A stretch of DNA of 64,000 nucleotides, taken from contig NZ_JBMGJC010000001.1 in assembly GCF_048984525.1 (NCBI RefSeq), positions 1 to 64,000 of the forward strand, in the 5' to 3' direction. A program made the position numbers and the translations under genes. Positions 34,926 to 44,720 of the stretch are shown piece after piece. How positions within the stretch are numbered: position 1 is the first letter of the stretch; each line of letters opens with the position of its first letter. The stretch is from Syntrophopropionicum propionicicum_A. Its GTDB lineage: Bacteria; Bacillota; Desulfotomaculia; Desulfotomaculales; Pelotomaculaceae. The notes under the pieces are model-generated. The model was not told the origin of the DNA. It ran no database searches and saw only the letters and a program-made list of their open reading frames with translations.

Positions 34926-35708
34926 TCACATTTGCCGCGCGTATTCCACAGCGTTTTTAAAAATGTCCTGGCAGCATGTTGAAACATCCCCGGTTAACCT
35001 GCGCCAGTTGGGATGCTGGGTTTTGCTGACACAGCGTTCAGGGTGGGGCATCATGCCCATGATGCGGCCCGTGCTGTCGCATATGCCCGCTATGGCGTTA
35101 AGGGACCCGTTCGGGTTGGCCGGATACAGCATGGTGGGGCTTCCTGCGGTCCCTGCATACCGGAATACAACCTGGCCCTGGTCTTCGATTTCCCGCAGGT
35201 TACCGGGGTCGGTATAAAATTTGCCCTCGCCGTGAGCGACTTGTACGCTCATTATCTTTCCCTCCAGGCCGCGTGTAAAAACACAGCGGGTGCTTTCAAC
35301 GGCAAGGTTTACCCAGCGGCATTCAAAGTGGCTGCTGTCATTGACCATAAGGGTAGTTTTAATTTCGCCGAGCCTGCGGTCCGGCAGCAGACCGGTCCTG
35401 ACCAGCACCTGAAAACCGTTGCAGATGCCGATGACCAGTTTTCCGCTGTCAATAAATGCATTTAACTGGTCTTTCAAAAAAGAAGTGAGTTCCACGGCGA
35501 GAATTTTGCCCGAGTGGACGTCGTCCCCGTAGGAAAAACCGCCTGGCAGCGCCAGGATCTGGTAGCTTGAAAGCTTTTCCTCGCCGTTCCTCAGCTGGTT
35601 TACATGTACCATGGCGCATTCAGCCCCGGCGTTTTCAAAAGCGTGGAAGGTTTCCTCGTCACAGTTGATCCCGTCGGTCCTTAAAACACAGACGCCTGGA
35701 TTTTTCAT
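34926..35708 (-). CDS. purQ: Phosphoribosylformylglycinamidine synthase, glutaminase subunit
   Basis: The 260-residue class I glutaminase has the nucleophile Cys in VIGICNGFQVL, the His/Glu pair in GMMPHPERCV, and LPGGFSYGDD. It supplies ammonia to PurL for the fourth step of purine synthesis. ATG 35708 is 9 bp from GGAGG and overlaps the purL stop as ATGA. Confidence 0.95.
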   Translation of the reverse strand: MKNPGVCVLRTDGINCDEETFHAFENAGAECAMVHVNQLRNGEEKLSSYQILALPGGFSYGDDVHSGKILAVELTSFLKDQLNAFIDSGKLVIGICNGFQVLVRTGLLPDRRLGEIKTTLMVNDSSHFECRWVNLAVESTRCVFTRGLEGKIMSVQVAHGEGKFYTDPGNLREIEDQGQVVFRYAGTAGSPTMLYPANPNGSLNAIAGICDSTGRIMGMMPHPERCVSKTQHPNWRRLTGDVSTCCQDIFKNAVEYARQM

Positions 35709-38542
35709 CAACGGAAGACCTCCTTCATCGGCTGCTGCCATGCTGCGCTTAAATCATCAAGTTCCAGGTTGAATAAATGGCCGCCCGATTGTTTTAAAGC
35801 TATACTTTTATCTTTTGTGGTTACGCCAATTATTCTACATGGAATATCCCTAAATATATCTCCCGGCGCCAGCCCGGCAGGGACCTCGGCCAGGAAGCAG
35901 CCTGCGGTTTCGTTGAACATGAAGTTTACCGCTTTCTCGTTTTCTGGTATCTCTATAACCACGCCTGTATCCCCGCCAAAACACATTTCCGCCAGAGCGG
36001 CGGCCAGGCCGCCTTCGCTGATATCATGGCAGGCCCGCAGTTTGCCGGCACTGACAGCGCGGTAAAGTGATTTGAGTACGCGCATTAAATCGGCGGGGTT
36101 TATCCGGGGCAGGTTGCTGCCAGGTAAGTCATGGATCTGGCAGTATACTGATCCGGCCATTTCATCCGTGTCGCGGAAGCCCAGGAGGACAACATGGTTA
36201 CCCGCTTCTTTAAAATCAGCGGAGACTGTTTTCGAGACGTCCGGGATGCGGCCAAATGCTGAAACACAAAGGACAGGCGGAATTTTTATGACCGTGCCGT
36301 CTTTGCCACGGTAAGTGCTGGAAAGGCTGTCCTTGCCCGATATGAACGGCATACCTGTCGCTCCGACAAAATCAACACAACCGTCGACCGCCATATCCAG
36401 CGCCCCCAGCAATTCTTCGTCCGGGAAAGGCCAGATAAAGTTGTCGATTAAAACTATCTCACTTGGATTGGCCCCGCAGGCCACAGCGTTGGAAACAGCT
36501 TCTGCCGCCGCCCAGATACTGCCGTAATACGGGTCGATCTGGTTTAAAACAGGGTTAAGTCCGTGTGAAATCACCATACCGTATGGCCTGCCGAGTAAAG
36601 GTGTCAGGATCACTGCGTCATTTGGCCCGTCTCCATGGACGCCGGCGAAGGGAGGCAGGGCGCTGGTGCCCTGGACCCCGTGGTCGTACAGCCTTACGAT
36701 GGGTTCCTTGGAGCACACATTTAAGTGCTTCATGACATTTTTAAACAGGCCCGGCCAGTCTGCGGGCGCGTTAATTTCAGTTTCTTTAAGGGACGGCTTT
36801 TTCCAGGACGCGTTCATCACACGCTGCGGCAGGCCGTCATGCAGGAAATTCATGTCCAGGTCCATCACTTCGCGCCCCTCGTATGTGGCTGAGAAGTGAC
36901 AGTCTCCCGTAAATTCGCCGAGGACCGTGGCTTCGACATTATAGCCCCGGCAGATCTCAAATAAGCGTTTGACATTTTCCGGTGCTACTGCCAGGACCAT
37001 TCTTTCCTGGCTTTCGGAAAGCAGTATTTCCCAGGGTGAAAGCCCGGGGTATTTTAAAGGCGCCAGGTCAAGGGCTATGCGCGCCCCGATTTCAGAGCCC
37101 ATTTCACCTACCGCTGAAGCAAATCCGCCCGCGCCGCAATCGGTAATAGCGCGGATCAGACCCTCGTCCCTGGCATTTAAAATAGCGTCAAACATGCGCT
37201 TTTCCTCGATCGGGTGGCCGATTTGGACGGCACTGGCATTGACGTTTATAGTGCGGTCTGTCATCTCTCCGCTGGAAAATGTCGCTCCGTGGATGCCGTC
37301 CCGGCCGGTCCGGCCGCCCATGGCGATAACCTGGTCGCCCCGTTCCGGACTGCCTTTGCGGCAGGCGCCGGCCGGCAAAATACCGTACGCGCCGACGATA
37401 ACCGTTGGTTTGGCGCGGTAATCCCTGTGGAAATGCAGGGAACCGTTATTGGTGGGAATGCCCATGCGGTTGCCGTAATCTCTTACGCCGGCTATAACAC
37501 GCCTCAAAAGGTAATGAGGGTGTAGGCACCCGGGCGGTATTTCTTCAGCGGGCAAATCCGGAGGAGCGAAACAAAACATGTCTGTAGACGCGACTACCTT
37601 GGCGCCGAGACCGGTGCCGGCGATATCGCGGAAGACGCCTCCGCTGCCTGTCATGGCCCCGCCGTATGGCTCAATCGCCGACGGTGAGTTGTGGGTTTCC
37701 ACCTTGCCGCAAATGGCCATGCCGTCATAGAACTCTATCACTCCCGAGTTGTCCACAAATGCTGACAGCACCAGCGGGTGGCCGCTTTCTTCCGTGGCGT
37801 CGCGCAGCCTCTTCAGCAGGGGCTTTTTCTCTTTCCCATCCACAATCAGCCTGGCCCTAAAGGTCTTGTGGCCGCAGTGCTCCGACCAGGTCTGGGCGAT
37901 AATCTCAATTTCACAGTCGGTGGGGTCCCTGTCAATGGATCTAAAGTAATTCCGGATTACCTTCATCTCTTCCAGGTTCAAAAACAGCTTGTCCCGGCTG
38001 AGCTCAACCAACTGTTGATCATCCATGGAGCGTATGGGAATAATCTCTGTGCGGCCGGTACTGCCATGTATGACAAGTGTCCTTGGACTTTCCTTCACAA
38101 CATATTCCACCGTGGCGTTAACCAGGAGGCTGTTAACTATGCGTTCGATATCCGCCCCGGTGATTTGTTGGCCGTAAAAACCATACTGCCAGGCTGAATC
38201 AGCCGCGATCAAGTTGTCTACCCCCAGGTCAGAAGCTGATTTCATCAGGGAAGCCGCTTCGGGGTTCATAACACCCGGCCTGTAAGCCACTTCGATCACA
38301 AAAGCAGCGTCGTTGATTACCGGGCTGTTAACCTTGAAGGACTGAAATATTTCTTCGGCCAGCAATCTCTCGGCTAAGAAACGGGCAGCGTCTTCACTGA
38401 TGCCTTCAAAACGAAAAACCCTTGCTGTCCTGACTTTCTCCACGCTGTTAATACCCAGGGCGCGGTGAATTTCGTAAAGGATTTCGTCTCCCTTGCTGTC
38501 GGGAATACCTTCTCTGGCAATTACCCGTACTTCCTGAATCAT
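35708..38542 (-). CDS. purL: Phosphoribosylformylglycinamidine synthase, PurS-PurL fusion
   Basis: The 944-residue protein is about 200 longer than Bacillus PurL. Residues 1-172 look like two PurS units in tandem: VRVIAREGIPDSKGDEILYEI and FVIEVAYRPGVMNPEAASLM each start one. The PurL core starts near 173, with TWSEHCGHKTF and later GSGGVFRDIAGTGLGAK for ATP. Together with PurQ it makes FGAM. It is the first gene of a two-gene operon with its own promoter. Confidence 0.94.
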   Translation of the reverse strand: MIQEVRVIAREGIPDSKGDEILYEIHRALGINSVEKVRTARVFRFEGISEDAARFLAERLLAEEIFQSFKVNSPVINDAAFVIEVAYRPGVMNPEAASLMKSASDLGVDNLIAADSAWQYGFYGQQITGADIERIVNSLLVNATVEYVVKESPRTLVIHGSTGRTEIIPIRSMDDQQLVELSRDKLFLNLEEMKVIRNYFRSIDRDPTDCEIEIIAQTWSEHCGHKTFRARLIVDGKEKKPLLKRLRDATEESGHPLVLSAFVDNSGVIEFYDGMAICGKVETHNSPSAIEPYGGAMTGSGGVFRDIAGTGLGAKVVASTDMFCFAPPDLPAEEIPPGCLHPHYLLRRVIAGVRDYGNRMGIPTNNGSLHFHRDYRAKPTVIVGAYGILPAGACRKGSPERGDQVIAMGGRTGRDGIHGATFSSGEMTDRTINVNASAVQIGHPIEEKRMFDAILNARDEGLIRAITDCGAGGFASAVGEMGSEIGARIALDLAPLKYPGLSPWEILLSESQERMVLAVAPENVKRLFEICRGYNVEATVLGEFTGDCHFSATYEGREVMDLDMNFLHDGLPQRVMNASWKKPSLKETEINAPADWPGLFKNVMKHLNVCSKEPIVRLYDHGVQGTSALPPFAGVHGDGPNDAVILTPLLGRPYGMVISHGLNPVLNQIDPYYGSIWAAAEAVSNAVACGANPSEIVLIDNFIWPFPDEELLGALDMAVDGCVDFVGATGMPFISGKDSLSSTYRGKDGTVIKIPPVLCVSAFGRIPDVSKTVSADFKEAGNHVVLLGFRDTDEMAGSVYCQIHDLPGSNLPRINPADLMRVLKSLYRAVSAGKLRACHDISEGGLAAALAEMCFGGDTGVVIEIPENEKAVNFMFNETAGCFLAEVPAGLAPGDIFRDIPCRIIGVTTKDKSIALKQSGGHLFNLELDDLSAAWQQPMKEVFR

Positions 38543-38612
38543 GTGTAACCTCCCTTCCTATGGCCGCAGTAAAACACGGTTTATGCTGATGTAATTTAGT
38601 TATGACAGTGAC

Positions 38613-38640
38613 ATTATATTTCCTGCTTCAATTATGTCAA
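38613..38640 (-). promoter_or_regulatory. Promoter of purLQ
   Basis: On the minus strand TTGACA (38640-38635), a 16-bp spacer and TATAAT (38618-38613) match sigma-A exactly in both hexamers. The purL start lies 71 bp downstream. No purine riboswitch is seen. The 348-bp gap to selA also holds an AACCGC/GCGGTT hairpin at 38656-38674. Confidence 0.8.
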
Positions 38641-38890
38641 AAAATCAAATAAAGAAACCGCTATTATTGCGGTTATATTAATAGGTTACCGTTTAAGGCT
38701 CTTAATTAACTTGAATCATTTTATCGCGCCGCCTCCTTCTATTATATATATCACACCAACCTTTGCATAGAGAACTTTGCTAAAATAAAATGGCAGAACG
38801 CCCAAATTCCTGATATGCTTGCTTTTGATGGTTTACTGCCATATAATTTAAAAAAGTTGAAGGAAATACAATTTTGCTAGCGGAGGCTGT

Positions 38891-40315
38891 ATGAACGAAA
38901 ATTATATTGAAAAAAGCCTCAGGCAGCTGCCGTCAGTAGACGAGGTGCTGAGAGACGGCAGGGTGACGGAAATGCTGAAAAAACACCCCCGCAGTGTTGT
39001 CATTGAGGCTGTCCGGGCTGCAGTGGCCGGTGAGAGGAAGGAAATATTAGCGTGCGGTGTGACTGAGCAGCAGGATCAGAAGAAAGAAGAGTACCTGTAC
39101 AGGGTAGTTGAAAAAGCAGCCGCGGCGGTGCGGCGCTCAGTCCGGCCAAACCTGCGCCGGGTGATCAACGCCACCGGGGTTGTACTGCACACAAACCTCG
39201 GGCGCGCCCTCCTGAGCGACCGGGCCAGGGAAGCTGTAAACATAGTGGCTGCAAATTATTCCAACCTTGAGCTCGACCTTGATACCGGGCGCAGGGGATC
39301 GAGATATTCCGCGCTGGAGAGCCTGCTTTCCTCGCTGACTGGCGCTGAAGACGCCCTTGTCGTAAATAATAACGCCGCCGCGGTGCTGCTGGCATTGAGC
39401 ACTGCCGCCAAGGGGCGGGAAGTGATCGTTTCGCGGGGTCAGCTGGTTGAAATCGGAGGCTCTTTCCGCATACCCGAAGTTATGGCCCAGAGCGGCGCCA
39501 GACTGGTTGAAGTGGGCTCAACCAATAAAACTCATCCTGATGATTACAGAAGGGCTATCGGTGAAGAAACAGCCATGCTTCTGCATGTGCATACCAGCAA
39601 CTACCGTATCATCGGTTTCACCAGGGAGACCTCGGTGAGTGAACTGGTGGAAATCGGACGGGAATACAAACTGCCGGTGATGTCTGACCTGGGCAGCGGT
39701 TTTCTGGTTGATTTAAGCCGTTTCGGGCTGCCGCAGGAACCAACTGTGCAGGAGGTGCTGGGGGCGGGTCCGGATATAGTGACTTTCAGCGGCGACAAAC
39801 TCCTGGGAGGACCGCAGGCGGGAATTATTGTCGGCAGGCGCCATTACATAGAAAAAATGAAAAAGAACCCTCTGACCAGGGCTATCAGGATCGATAAGAT
39901 GACTGTGGCGGCCCTGGAAGCGACACTGAGGGAATACCTTGATCCGGAAAAAGCAATCTCTGAAATTCCAACCCTAAAAATGCTGACAGAGGACAGGGAG
40001 GTCCTGGACAAGAGGGCCTGTGAATTTGCCCTGCTGTTAGAAAGTGTTATCGGTAAAGGCAAAGCTGAATTCAAAGTAGAGGACGGTTTGTCGGCGGTTG
40101 GCGGCGGGGCTATGCCGACCGCGGACCTGCCGACAGCGGTAGTTGCTGTGAGCCCTCAAGGTATTAGCGCCGGTGACCTGCAGGCAGCTCTGCGGCGCGG
40201 TGAGCCCGCGGTGATGGGAAGAGTGCAGGAGGACAGGCTTGTCCTGGATCTTAGGACCATCTGCGATACGGAGTATCAGCTAATAGCAGAGGCTATTTTG
40301 CAGGTTTTAAAATAA
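38891..40315 (+). CDS. selA: L-seryl-tRNA(Sec) selenium transferase
   Basis: The 474-residue PLP enzyme has the SelA N-terminal segment (LRQLPSVDEVL), INATGVVLHTNLGRALLS, and the PLP lysine in TFSGDKLLGGPQAGII. It converts Ser-tRNA(Sec) to Sec-tRNA(Sec). ATG follows GCGGAGGCTGT. selB starts 9-18 bp after its stop. tRNA-Sec lies at 58101-58198. Confidence 0.97.
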   Translation: MNENYIEKSLRQLPSVDEVLRDGRVTEMLKKHPRSVVIEAVRAAVAGERKEILACGVTEQQDQKKEEYLYRVVEKAAAAVRRSVRPNLRRVINATGVVLHTNLGRALLSDRAREAVNIVAANYSNLELDLDTGRRGSRYSALESLLSSLTGAEDALVVNNNAAAVLLALSTAAKGREVIVSRGQLVEIGGSFRIPEVMAQSGARLVEVGSTNKTHPDDYRRAIGEETAMLLHVHTSNYRIIGFTRETSVSELVEIGREYKLPVMSDLGSGFLVDLSRFGLPQEPTVQEVLGAGPDIVTFSGDKLLGGPQAGIIVGRRHYIEKMKKNPLTRAIRIDKMTVAALEATLREYLDPEKAISEIPTLKMLTEDREVLDKRACEFALLLESVIGKGKAEFKVEDGLSAVGGGAMPTADLPTAVVAVSPQGISAGDLQAALRRGEPAVMGRVQEDRLVLDLRTICDTEYQLIAEAILQVLK

Positions 40316-40333
40316 AGATCGGAAGTGTGTGTT

Positions 40334-42256
40334 TTGAAGAACCTGATTATTGGGACCGCTGGACATGTGGACCACGGGAAAACAGCCCTGGTAAGGGCCA
40401 TGACCGGAGTGGATACAGACCGCCTGAAGGAGGAGAAGGAACGAGGCATATCTATCGAACTGGGTTTTGCCTTCCTTAACCTGCCTGGAGGCCGCAGGGT
40501 CGGTATTGTAGACGTGCCGGGACATGAGCGGTTCATAAAAAACATGCTGGCCGGGGCTGGCGGCTTCGACCTGGTGCTGCTGGTTATTGCCGCCGACGAG
40601 GGCGTCATGCCTCAGACCAGGGAGCATATGGACATTATCCAACTGCTCCAGGTAAATAAGGGAATAGTCGTTTTGACAAAATGCGACCTGGTGGACGAGG
40701 AGTGGCTGGACCTGGTTAAGGAGGACGTTAAGGAATTTTTAAAGGGGACAGTCCTTGAAGACGCGCCTGTGGTGACGGTATCGGCAGTTACCAAACAAGG
40801 TATCCCCGATTTAATGGAATTGATCGCCCAGGCCGTGGAAGAAGTAGTCCCGAAAGCCGGCCAGGGCCAGCCAAGGCTGCCTGTAGACAGGGTTTTCACA
40901 ATAACCGGTTTCGGTACAGTGGTTACCGGAACACTGCTGTCCGGTATTATAAAAGTGGGAGACGTGGTTGAGGTACAGCCGGAAGGGTTATCCGCCAGGG
41001 TCCGCTCAGTCCAGGTCCACGGTGAAAAGGTTGAGTCAGCGGAGGCGGGCCAGAGAGCGGCGGTTAACCTGGCGGGAATTGAAGTCGAACAAGTCGGCCG
41101 CGGCAGCGTTGTGGCCGGACCTAATATGATCAAGCCGTCACAGCGCCTGGACGTGCGCCTGCTTCTCCTGCCAAGCGCTGCCAGGCCCCTTAAAAACAGA
41201 GCCAGGGTGCGGTTTTACCTGGGCACCCGGGAGACCCTGGGACGGGTAGTATTGCTGGACAGGGAAGAGCTTGAGCCAGGTTCGATGGTTTATGCCCAGA
41301 TTGTGCTGGAGGAACATGCAGTGCCTGTAAAAGGCGACCGTTTTGTGATCAGGTCGTACTCGCCGATGCGGACAATCGGAGGCGGCACTGTCATCGACCC
41401 TGCGCCTAAACGCAAACACAAGCGTTTTCGCGAGGACGTGCTCAACGCCCTGGCTACCAGGGAAAAGGGCACCCCAACTGAAATTGTAAAGCATTACCTG
41501 GATGGAAACGACAGCCTGCCTGTACCGGCGGAGGTCGCAGCCGGCACCGGCCTGCAGGGAAAAGAAGTGCTTGAAGCGGCCGCCGCCCTGTCTGCTGCGA
41601 ATGAGGTTAAGCTGATTAACGGTGACGGGAAAACATACCTCCTGTCAACTGGTGTATACAACCGCTGGCTGGAAGATATAAAAAAGGCGGTTTCTTCTTA
41701 TCACCGGGAGTTTCCGCTGCGGGACGGCTACCCGAAGGAAGAGCTGCGGTCCAGAAAATTTCAGTCAATTAACACAAAAGTATTTCAACTGGTCCTTTTA
41801 GAAATGGAAAGGGAAGGAGCCCTTAATGTAATGCCGCAGGCGGTTGCCGTAAGAGAGTTTGCAACCGGCCCCGACGCCCAGCAGAAAAAACAGATCCAGC
41901 AGATCGGGCAGATCATGAAAGAGTCAGATTTCCTGCCGCCTTCCTGGGCGGAACTCGGCAAAACCATAGGCCTTGCCGAAACAAAAGGGGCGGAACTGCT
42001 GCAATACATGCTGAGGACAGAAGAACTGGTTAAAGTCACCGAGGACCTTTACTTTCAAAAGGACGTTTTGCAGGAAGCAATAAAAAAAGTAACCGCTTAT
42101 CTCAGGGACAGCGGGGAAATTACAGTGGGCGAACTGCGTGACCTGCTCAAGACCTCCCGCAAATACGCACTGCCGCTGCTTGAGTATTTTGACCGGGTTA
42201 AGCTGACCAAGCGGGTCGGCGACAAGCGCCTGCCGGGCAAAGCGCTTGATATATAA
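40334..42256 (+). CDS. selB: Selenocysteine-specific elongation factor SelB
   Basis: The 640-residue protein opens with the GTPase P loop GTAGHVDHGKTALV and SIELGFAFL, followed by DVPGHERFIKN and TKCDLVD. Domains II-III follow and the C-terminal third (about residue 380 on) is winged helices that bind SECIS RNA. It delivers Sec-tRNA at UGA codons. TTG 40334 (8 bp from GGAAG) is preferred to GTG 40325. Confidence 0.97.
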   Translation: MKNLIIGTAGHVDHGKTALVRAMTGVDTDRLKEEKERGISIELGFAFLNLPGGRRVGIVDVPGHERFIKNMLAGAGGFDLVLLVIAADEGVMPQTREHMDIIQLLQVNKGIVVLTKCDLVDEEWLDLVKEDVKEFLKGTVLEDAPVVTVSAVTKQGIPDLMELIAQAVEEVVPKAGQGQPRLPVDRVFTITGFGTVVTGTLLSGIIKVGDVVEVQPEGLSARVRSVQVHGEKVESAEAGQRAAVNLAGIEVEQVGRGSVVAGPNMIKPSQRLDVRLLLLPSAARPLKNRARVRFYLGTRETLGRVVLLDREELEPGSMVYAQIVLEEHAVPVKGDRFVIRSYSPMRTIGGGTVIDPAPKRKHKRFREDVLNALATREKGTPTEIVKHYLDGNDSLPVPAEVAAGTGLQGKEVLEAAAALSAANEVKLINGDGKTYLLSTGVYNRWLEDIKKAVSSYHREFPLRDGYPKEELRSRKFQSINTKVFQLVLLEMEREGALNVMPQAVAVREFATGPDAQQKKQIQQIGQIMKESDFLPPSWAELGKTIGLAETKGAELLQYMLRTEELVKVTEDLYFQKDVLQEAIKKVTAYLRDSGEITVGELRDLLKTSRKYALPLLEYFDRVKLTKRVGDKRLPGKALDI

Positions 42257-42317
42257 ACGGAGTTATTTATCCTCAGTGTGGCATAATATGACTTAAGACA
42301 GCAGGAGGGTATAATTA

Positions 42318-43472
42318 ATGAAATACGACGTGATCATAGCAGGAGCAGGTCCCGCGGGGGCAACTGCCGCGCTGGAATGTGCCAGGTCCGGCCTGAGCGC
42401 GGTGATTATTGAGAAGGAACAACTGCCCCGCTACAAACCCTGTGCCGGAGGCGTGACAGCCGCCGCTGCCAATATGCTCTGGTGTCCGATTCCCGAAAAA
42501 ATTGTCCAGGCTAAGTGCCGATCATTTAAAGCCTTTTATGGTGAAAAAAGCATTCATGTAGATACAGAAGAAAATTTTATGTTTGTAGTGTCCAGAGATA
42601 AATTCGATTACTGGCTGGTCAAGGCGGCCGTCCATTCGGGAGCAGTCTTGAGACAGGGGGAAGAGGCAACTTCTTTTGACATTGGCCCCGATGGTGTGAC
42701 AGTACGGACTGGAACTGATGTGTATACCGGAAAATTATTAATCGGCGCGGATGGAGTGAACAGTAAAATCGCAAAAATAATCAGGGGCCCCTTCCGCAGA
42801 AATGATCTCGCGATCTGCCTCTGTACAGAATGCGATGACACGGAACATAATTACAACCGGGAACAGATCGAAATACATTACGGGCCCCTGCCGATGACTT
42901 ACAGCTGGGTATTTCCCAAAAAGGATTACCTATCTGTAGGGATGGGAGGGTGGTGTGCGGAAGCTGAAGGGATGAAGGCGGTATTTAACAATTTTCTGGA
43001 GAAAAAAGGGTTAAAGAAACAGGATGTCAGAAGTTACACCGTACCGCTTGGTGGAATAGGCAGAATAACTGTCGCCGATCGTGTATTGCTGGCGGGTGAC
43101 GCAGCGGGGTTTGCAGATCCGCTTACCGGGGAAGGCATCCGCTATGCTATCGCTTCCGGGCGGCTGGCGGCTAAAACGGCAGCGTCCGTGATCCTGGAAG
43201 GCCTTGACATAAATTTACATAACTTACTAATCTACAAAAAAAGCTGCATCGATGAGTTTGGCGATGATCTAAAAGCTGCCATGTCTGTAGCCAGGTTGTT
43301 TCAAAAACTGCCGGATTTTTTGTTTGGGATGTATTTCAGCTCTCAGGAACCTTTTGAAAAGTCACTGGAAATACTTCAGGGCCGGATAGGATATCAGGAC
43401 TATTATCACTGGTTTCTACCCCAGGTACCGGGCATGCTGCTCAAAAAAACCTCAGCCGTCTTAAAGGATTAA
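42318..43472 (+). CDS. Geranylgeranyl reductase family flavoprotein
   Basis: The 384-residue FAD protein has the dinucleotide site IIAGAGPAGATAALECA, PRYKPCAGG and GDAAGFADPLTGEGIRYAI, the marks of geranylgeranyl reductases, which hydrogenate prenyl chains of chlorophyll, archaeal lipids or menaquinone (MenJ). It faces a UbiA gene and a polyprenyl synthase gene, so a prenyl lipid substrate is likely. ATG follows CAGGAGGGTATAATTA. Confidence 0.87.
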   Translation: MKYDVIIAGAGPAGATAALECARSGLSAVIIEKEQLPRYKPCAGGVTAAAANMLWCPIPEKIVQAKCRSFKAFYGEKSIHVDTEENFMFVVSRDKFDYWLVKAAVHSGAVLRQGEEATSFDIGPDGVTVRTGTDVYTGKLLIGADGVNSKIAKIIRGPFRRNDLAICLCTECDDTEHNYNREQIEIHYGPLPMTYSWVFPKKDYLSVGMGGWCAEAEGMKAVFNNFLEKKGLKKQDVRSYTVPLGGIGRITVADRVLLAGDAAGFADPLTGEGIRYAIASGRLAAKTAASVILEGLDINLHNLLIYKKSCIDEFGDDLKAAMSVARLFQKLPDFLFGMYFSSQEPFEKSLEILQGRIGYQDYYHWFLPQVPGMLLKKTSAVLKD

Positions 43473-43481
43473 AAAATAGCT

Positions 43482-44429
43482 CTAAAAACCAAGGGCCAGC
43501 AGTACTGCCAGCACTGCCGCGTTACCGGTAGCAATGGCAAGCATTTTTATTTCCGCGCCGGTAATTGATCTAACATCGGACGGATCAGTCATAAAAGCAA
43601 TGTATATGCATAGGCAGGACGGTATGACAGGCAGTGCCAAGACCGGATTGATCAGGATACCGCCTGCGAGGCCGGCGATCGCCGCCATAAAGAAATATGC
43701 AGCGGGCACAAATTTTGTGGCTGTTAACCCCCACCTGTTATAAACGAATGCGGGTGTAGTAGTTTTAACCGGGACGGCGCTAAGGTCCGATTCAATGTCA
43801 GTCAGGTGATGCTGCATGATCCACCCCAGTGTCATTAAGCCATGGATGGCTCCGGCTGTAATTACCTGCCGGTTTAAATTTCCTGTCAGAATGAAAAAAG
43901 AACCTGCTGTAATAGCTGCAAAAGCCGGAAACAAGGCCAGCCATTCGCCTGCCAGCGGACGGTAAGCCAGCCTGAAAGGCGGCAGGGAATACGCCGCTCC
44001 CGCCCAGATGCCGGTCAAAATGATGTATAAGACAAATACGCCTCGCAGATTGTAAAAGTACAGGCCTATCAATACCGGCAGCGCCATCCCGGCCAGGCCG
44101 ATAAGAAATAGGCCTCTTTCATTCAGTAAACCTTCCTCTATCACGCCGGACCCGCCTGAAAGCAAGCCCGGACTGTGTTTATCAGTGCCGGACCGCCAGT
44201 CTGCGAAATCGTTGTAGGCGTGGCCGGTGACACAGTGCAGTGTTGTTCCGGCAAAAACGATTAAAAGAATGTGCCAGGCGGTCAAATAATTAAACCCATT
44301 TTGTATTGTGGCGGGGAGAATGCCAAGGGCAAAGGCGCCTAAAGTTGAAGCCACTACCGGTATAAACCGTGTTATTCTAAAAAACCCAATAATACCTGGT
44401 CTGCAAGCAGCCTCGTTGAAATTCATCAT
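43482..44429 (-). CDS. UbiA/MenA-like prenyltransferase (second copy)
   Basis: The 315-residue membrane protein has NDFADWRSGTDKHSPG as the first Asp motif and HHLTDIESDLSAVPVKTT as the second, closer to MenA-like enzymes than the UbiA at 32183. Its acceptor is unknown. It converges on the reductase with a 10-bp gap. ATG 44429 lies behind AAGAAAGAGG. Confidence 0.85.
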   Translation of the reverse strand: MMNFNEAACRPGIIGFFRITRFIPVVASTLGAFALGILPATIQNGFNYLTAWHILLIVFAGTTLHCVTGHAYNDFADWRSGTDKHSPGLLSGGSGVIEEGLLNERGLFLIGLAGMALPVLIGLYFYNLRGVFVLYIILTGIWAGAAYSLPPFRLAYRPLAGEWLALFPAFAAITAGSFFILTGNLNRQVITAGAIHGLMTLGWIMQHHLTDIESDLSAVPVKTTTPAFVYNRWGLTATKFVPAAYFFMAAIAGLAGGILINPVLALPVIPSCLCIYIAFMTDPSDVRSITGAEIKMLAIATGNAAVLAVLLALGF

Positions 44430-44445
44430 AACTAAACCTCTTTCT

Positions 44446-44575
44446 TAAAAAATTAAAAACACACTGACGGGATTTACAGGATTATAATAATGAATTACAG
44501 GAAAAAAGATTTAAACATATATCACAAGATTTACAGGATTATTAAGATTTACAAGATTTTAAACAAGTATTATTA
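44446..44575. repeat. TCACAAGATTA-family repeat, copy 3 (long)
   Basis: It carries AAAAACACACTGACGGGATTTACAGG in part, then ATATCACAAGATTTACAGGATTATTAAGATT. Together with 44677-44716 it forms an imperfect inverted pair enclosing about 100 bp of AT-rich DNA. No gene is seen in 44430-44720. Confidence 0.75.
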
Positions 44576-44676
44576 AGTAATTGTTTAGACGTATTACTGT
44601 GTAAATATTTTCTTTTACTCCAAAATACTTTGCCTTGGAGTTAGTAAAAATCCGTTAATTATTAAATTATTTTAAA

Positions 44677-44716
44677 GATCCTGTTAATCGATTTAATCTT
44701 GTTAATCCTGTGAATT
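44677..44716. repeat. TCACAAGATTA-family repeat, inverted partner of copy 3
   Basis: ATCCTGTTAATCG...ATCTTGTTAATCCTGTGA is the inverted counterpart of the CACAAGATTTACAGGAT words at 44520-44540. Confidence 0.75.
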
Positions 44717-44720
44717 AGTT

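Noticed and set aside
38543..38890. A purine riboswitch ahead of purL
   Set aside because: No match to the purine aptamer core was seen; only a sigma-A promoter and a small hairpin.
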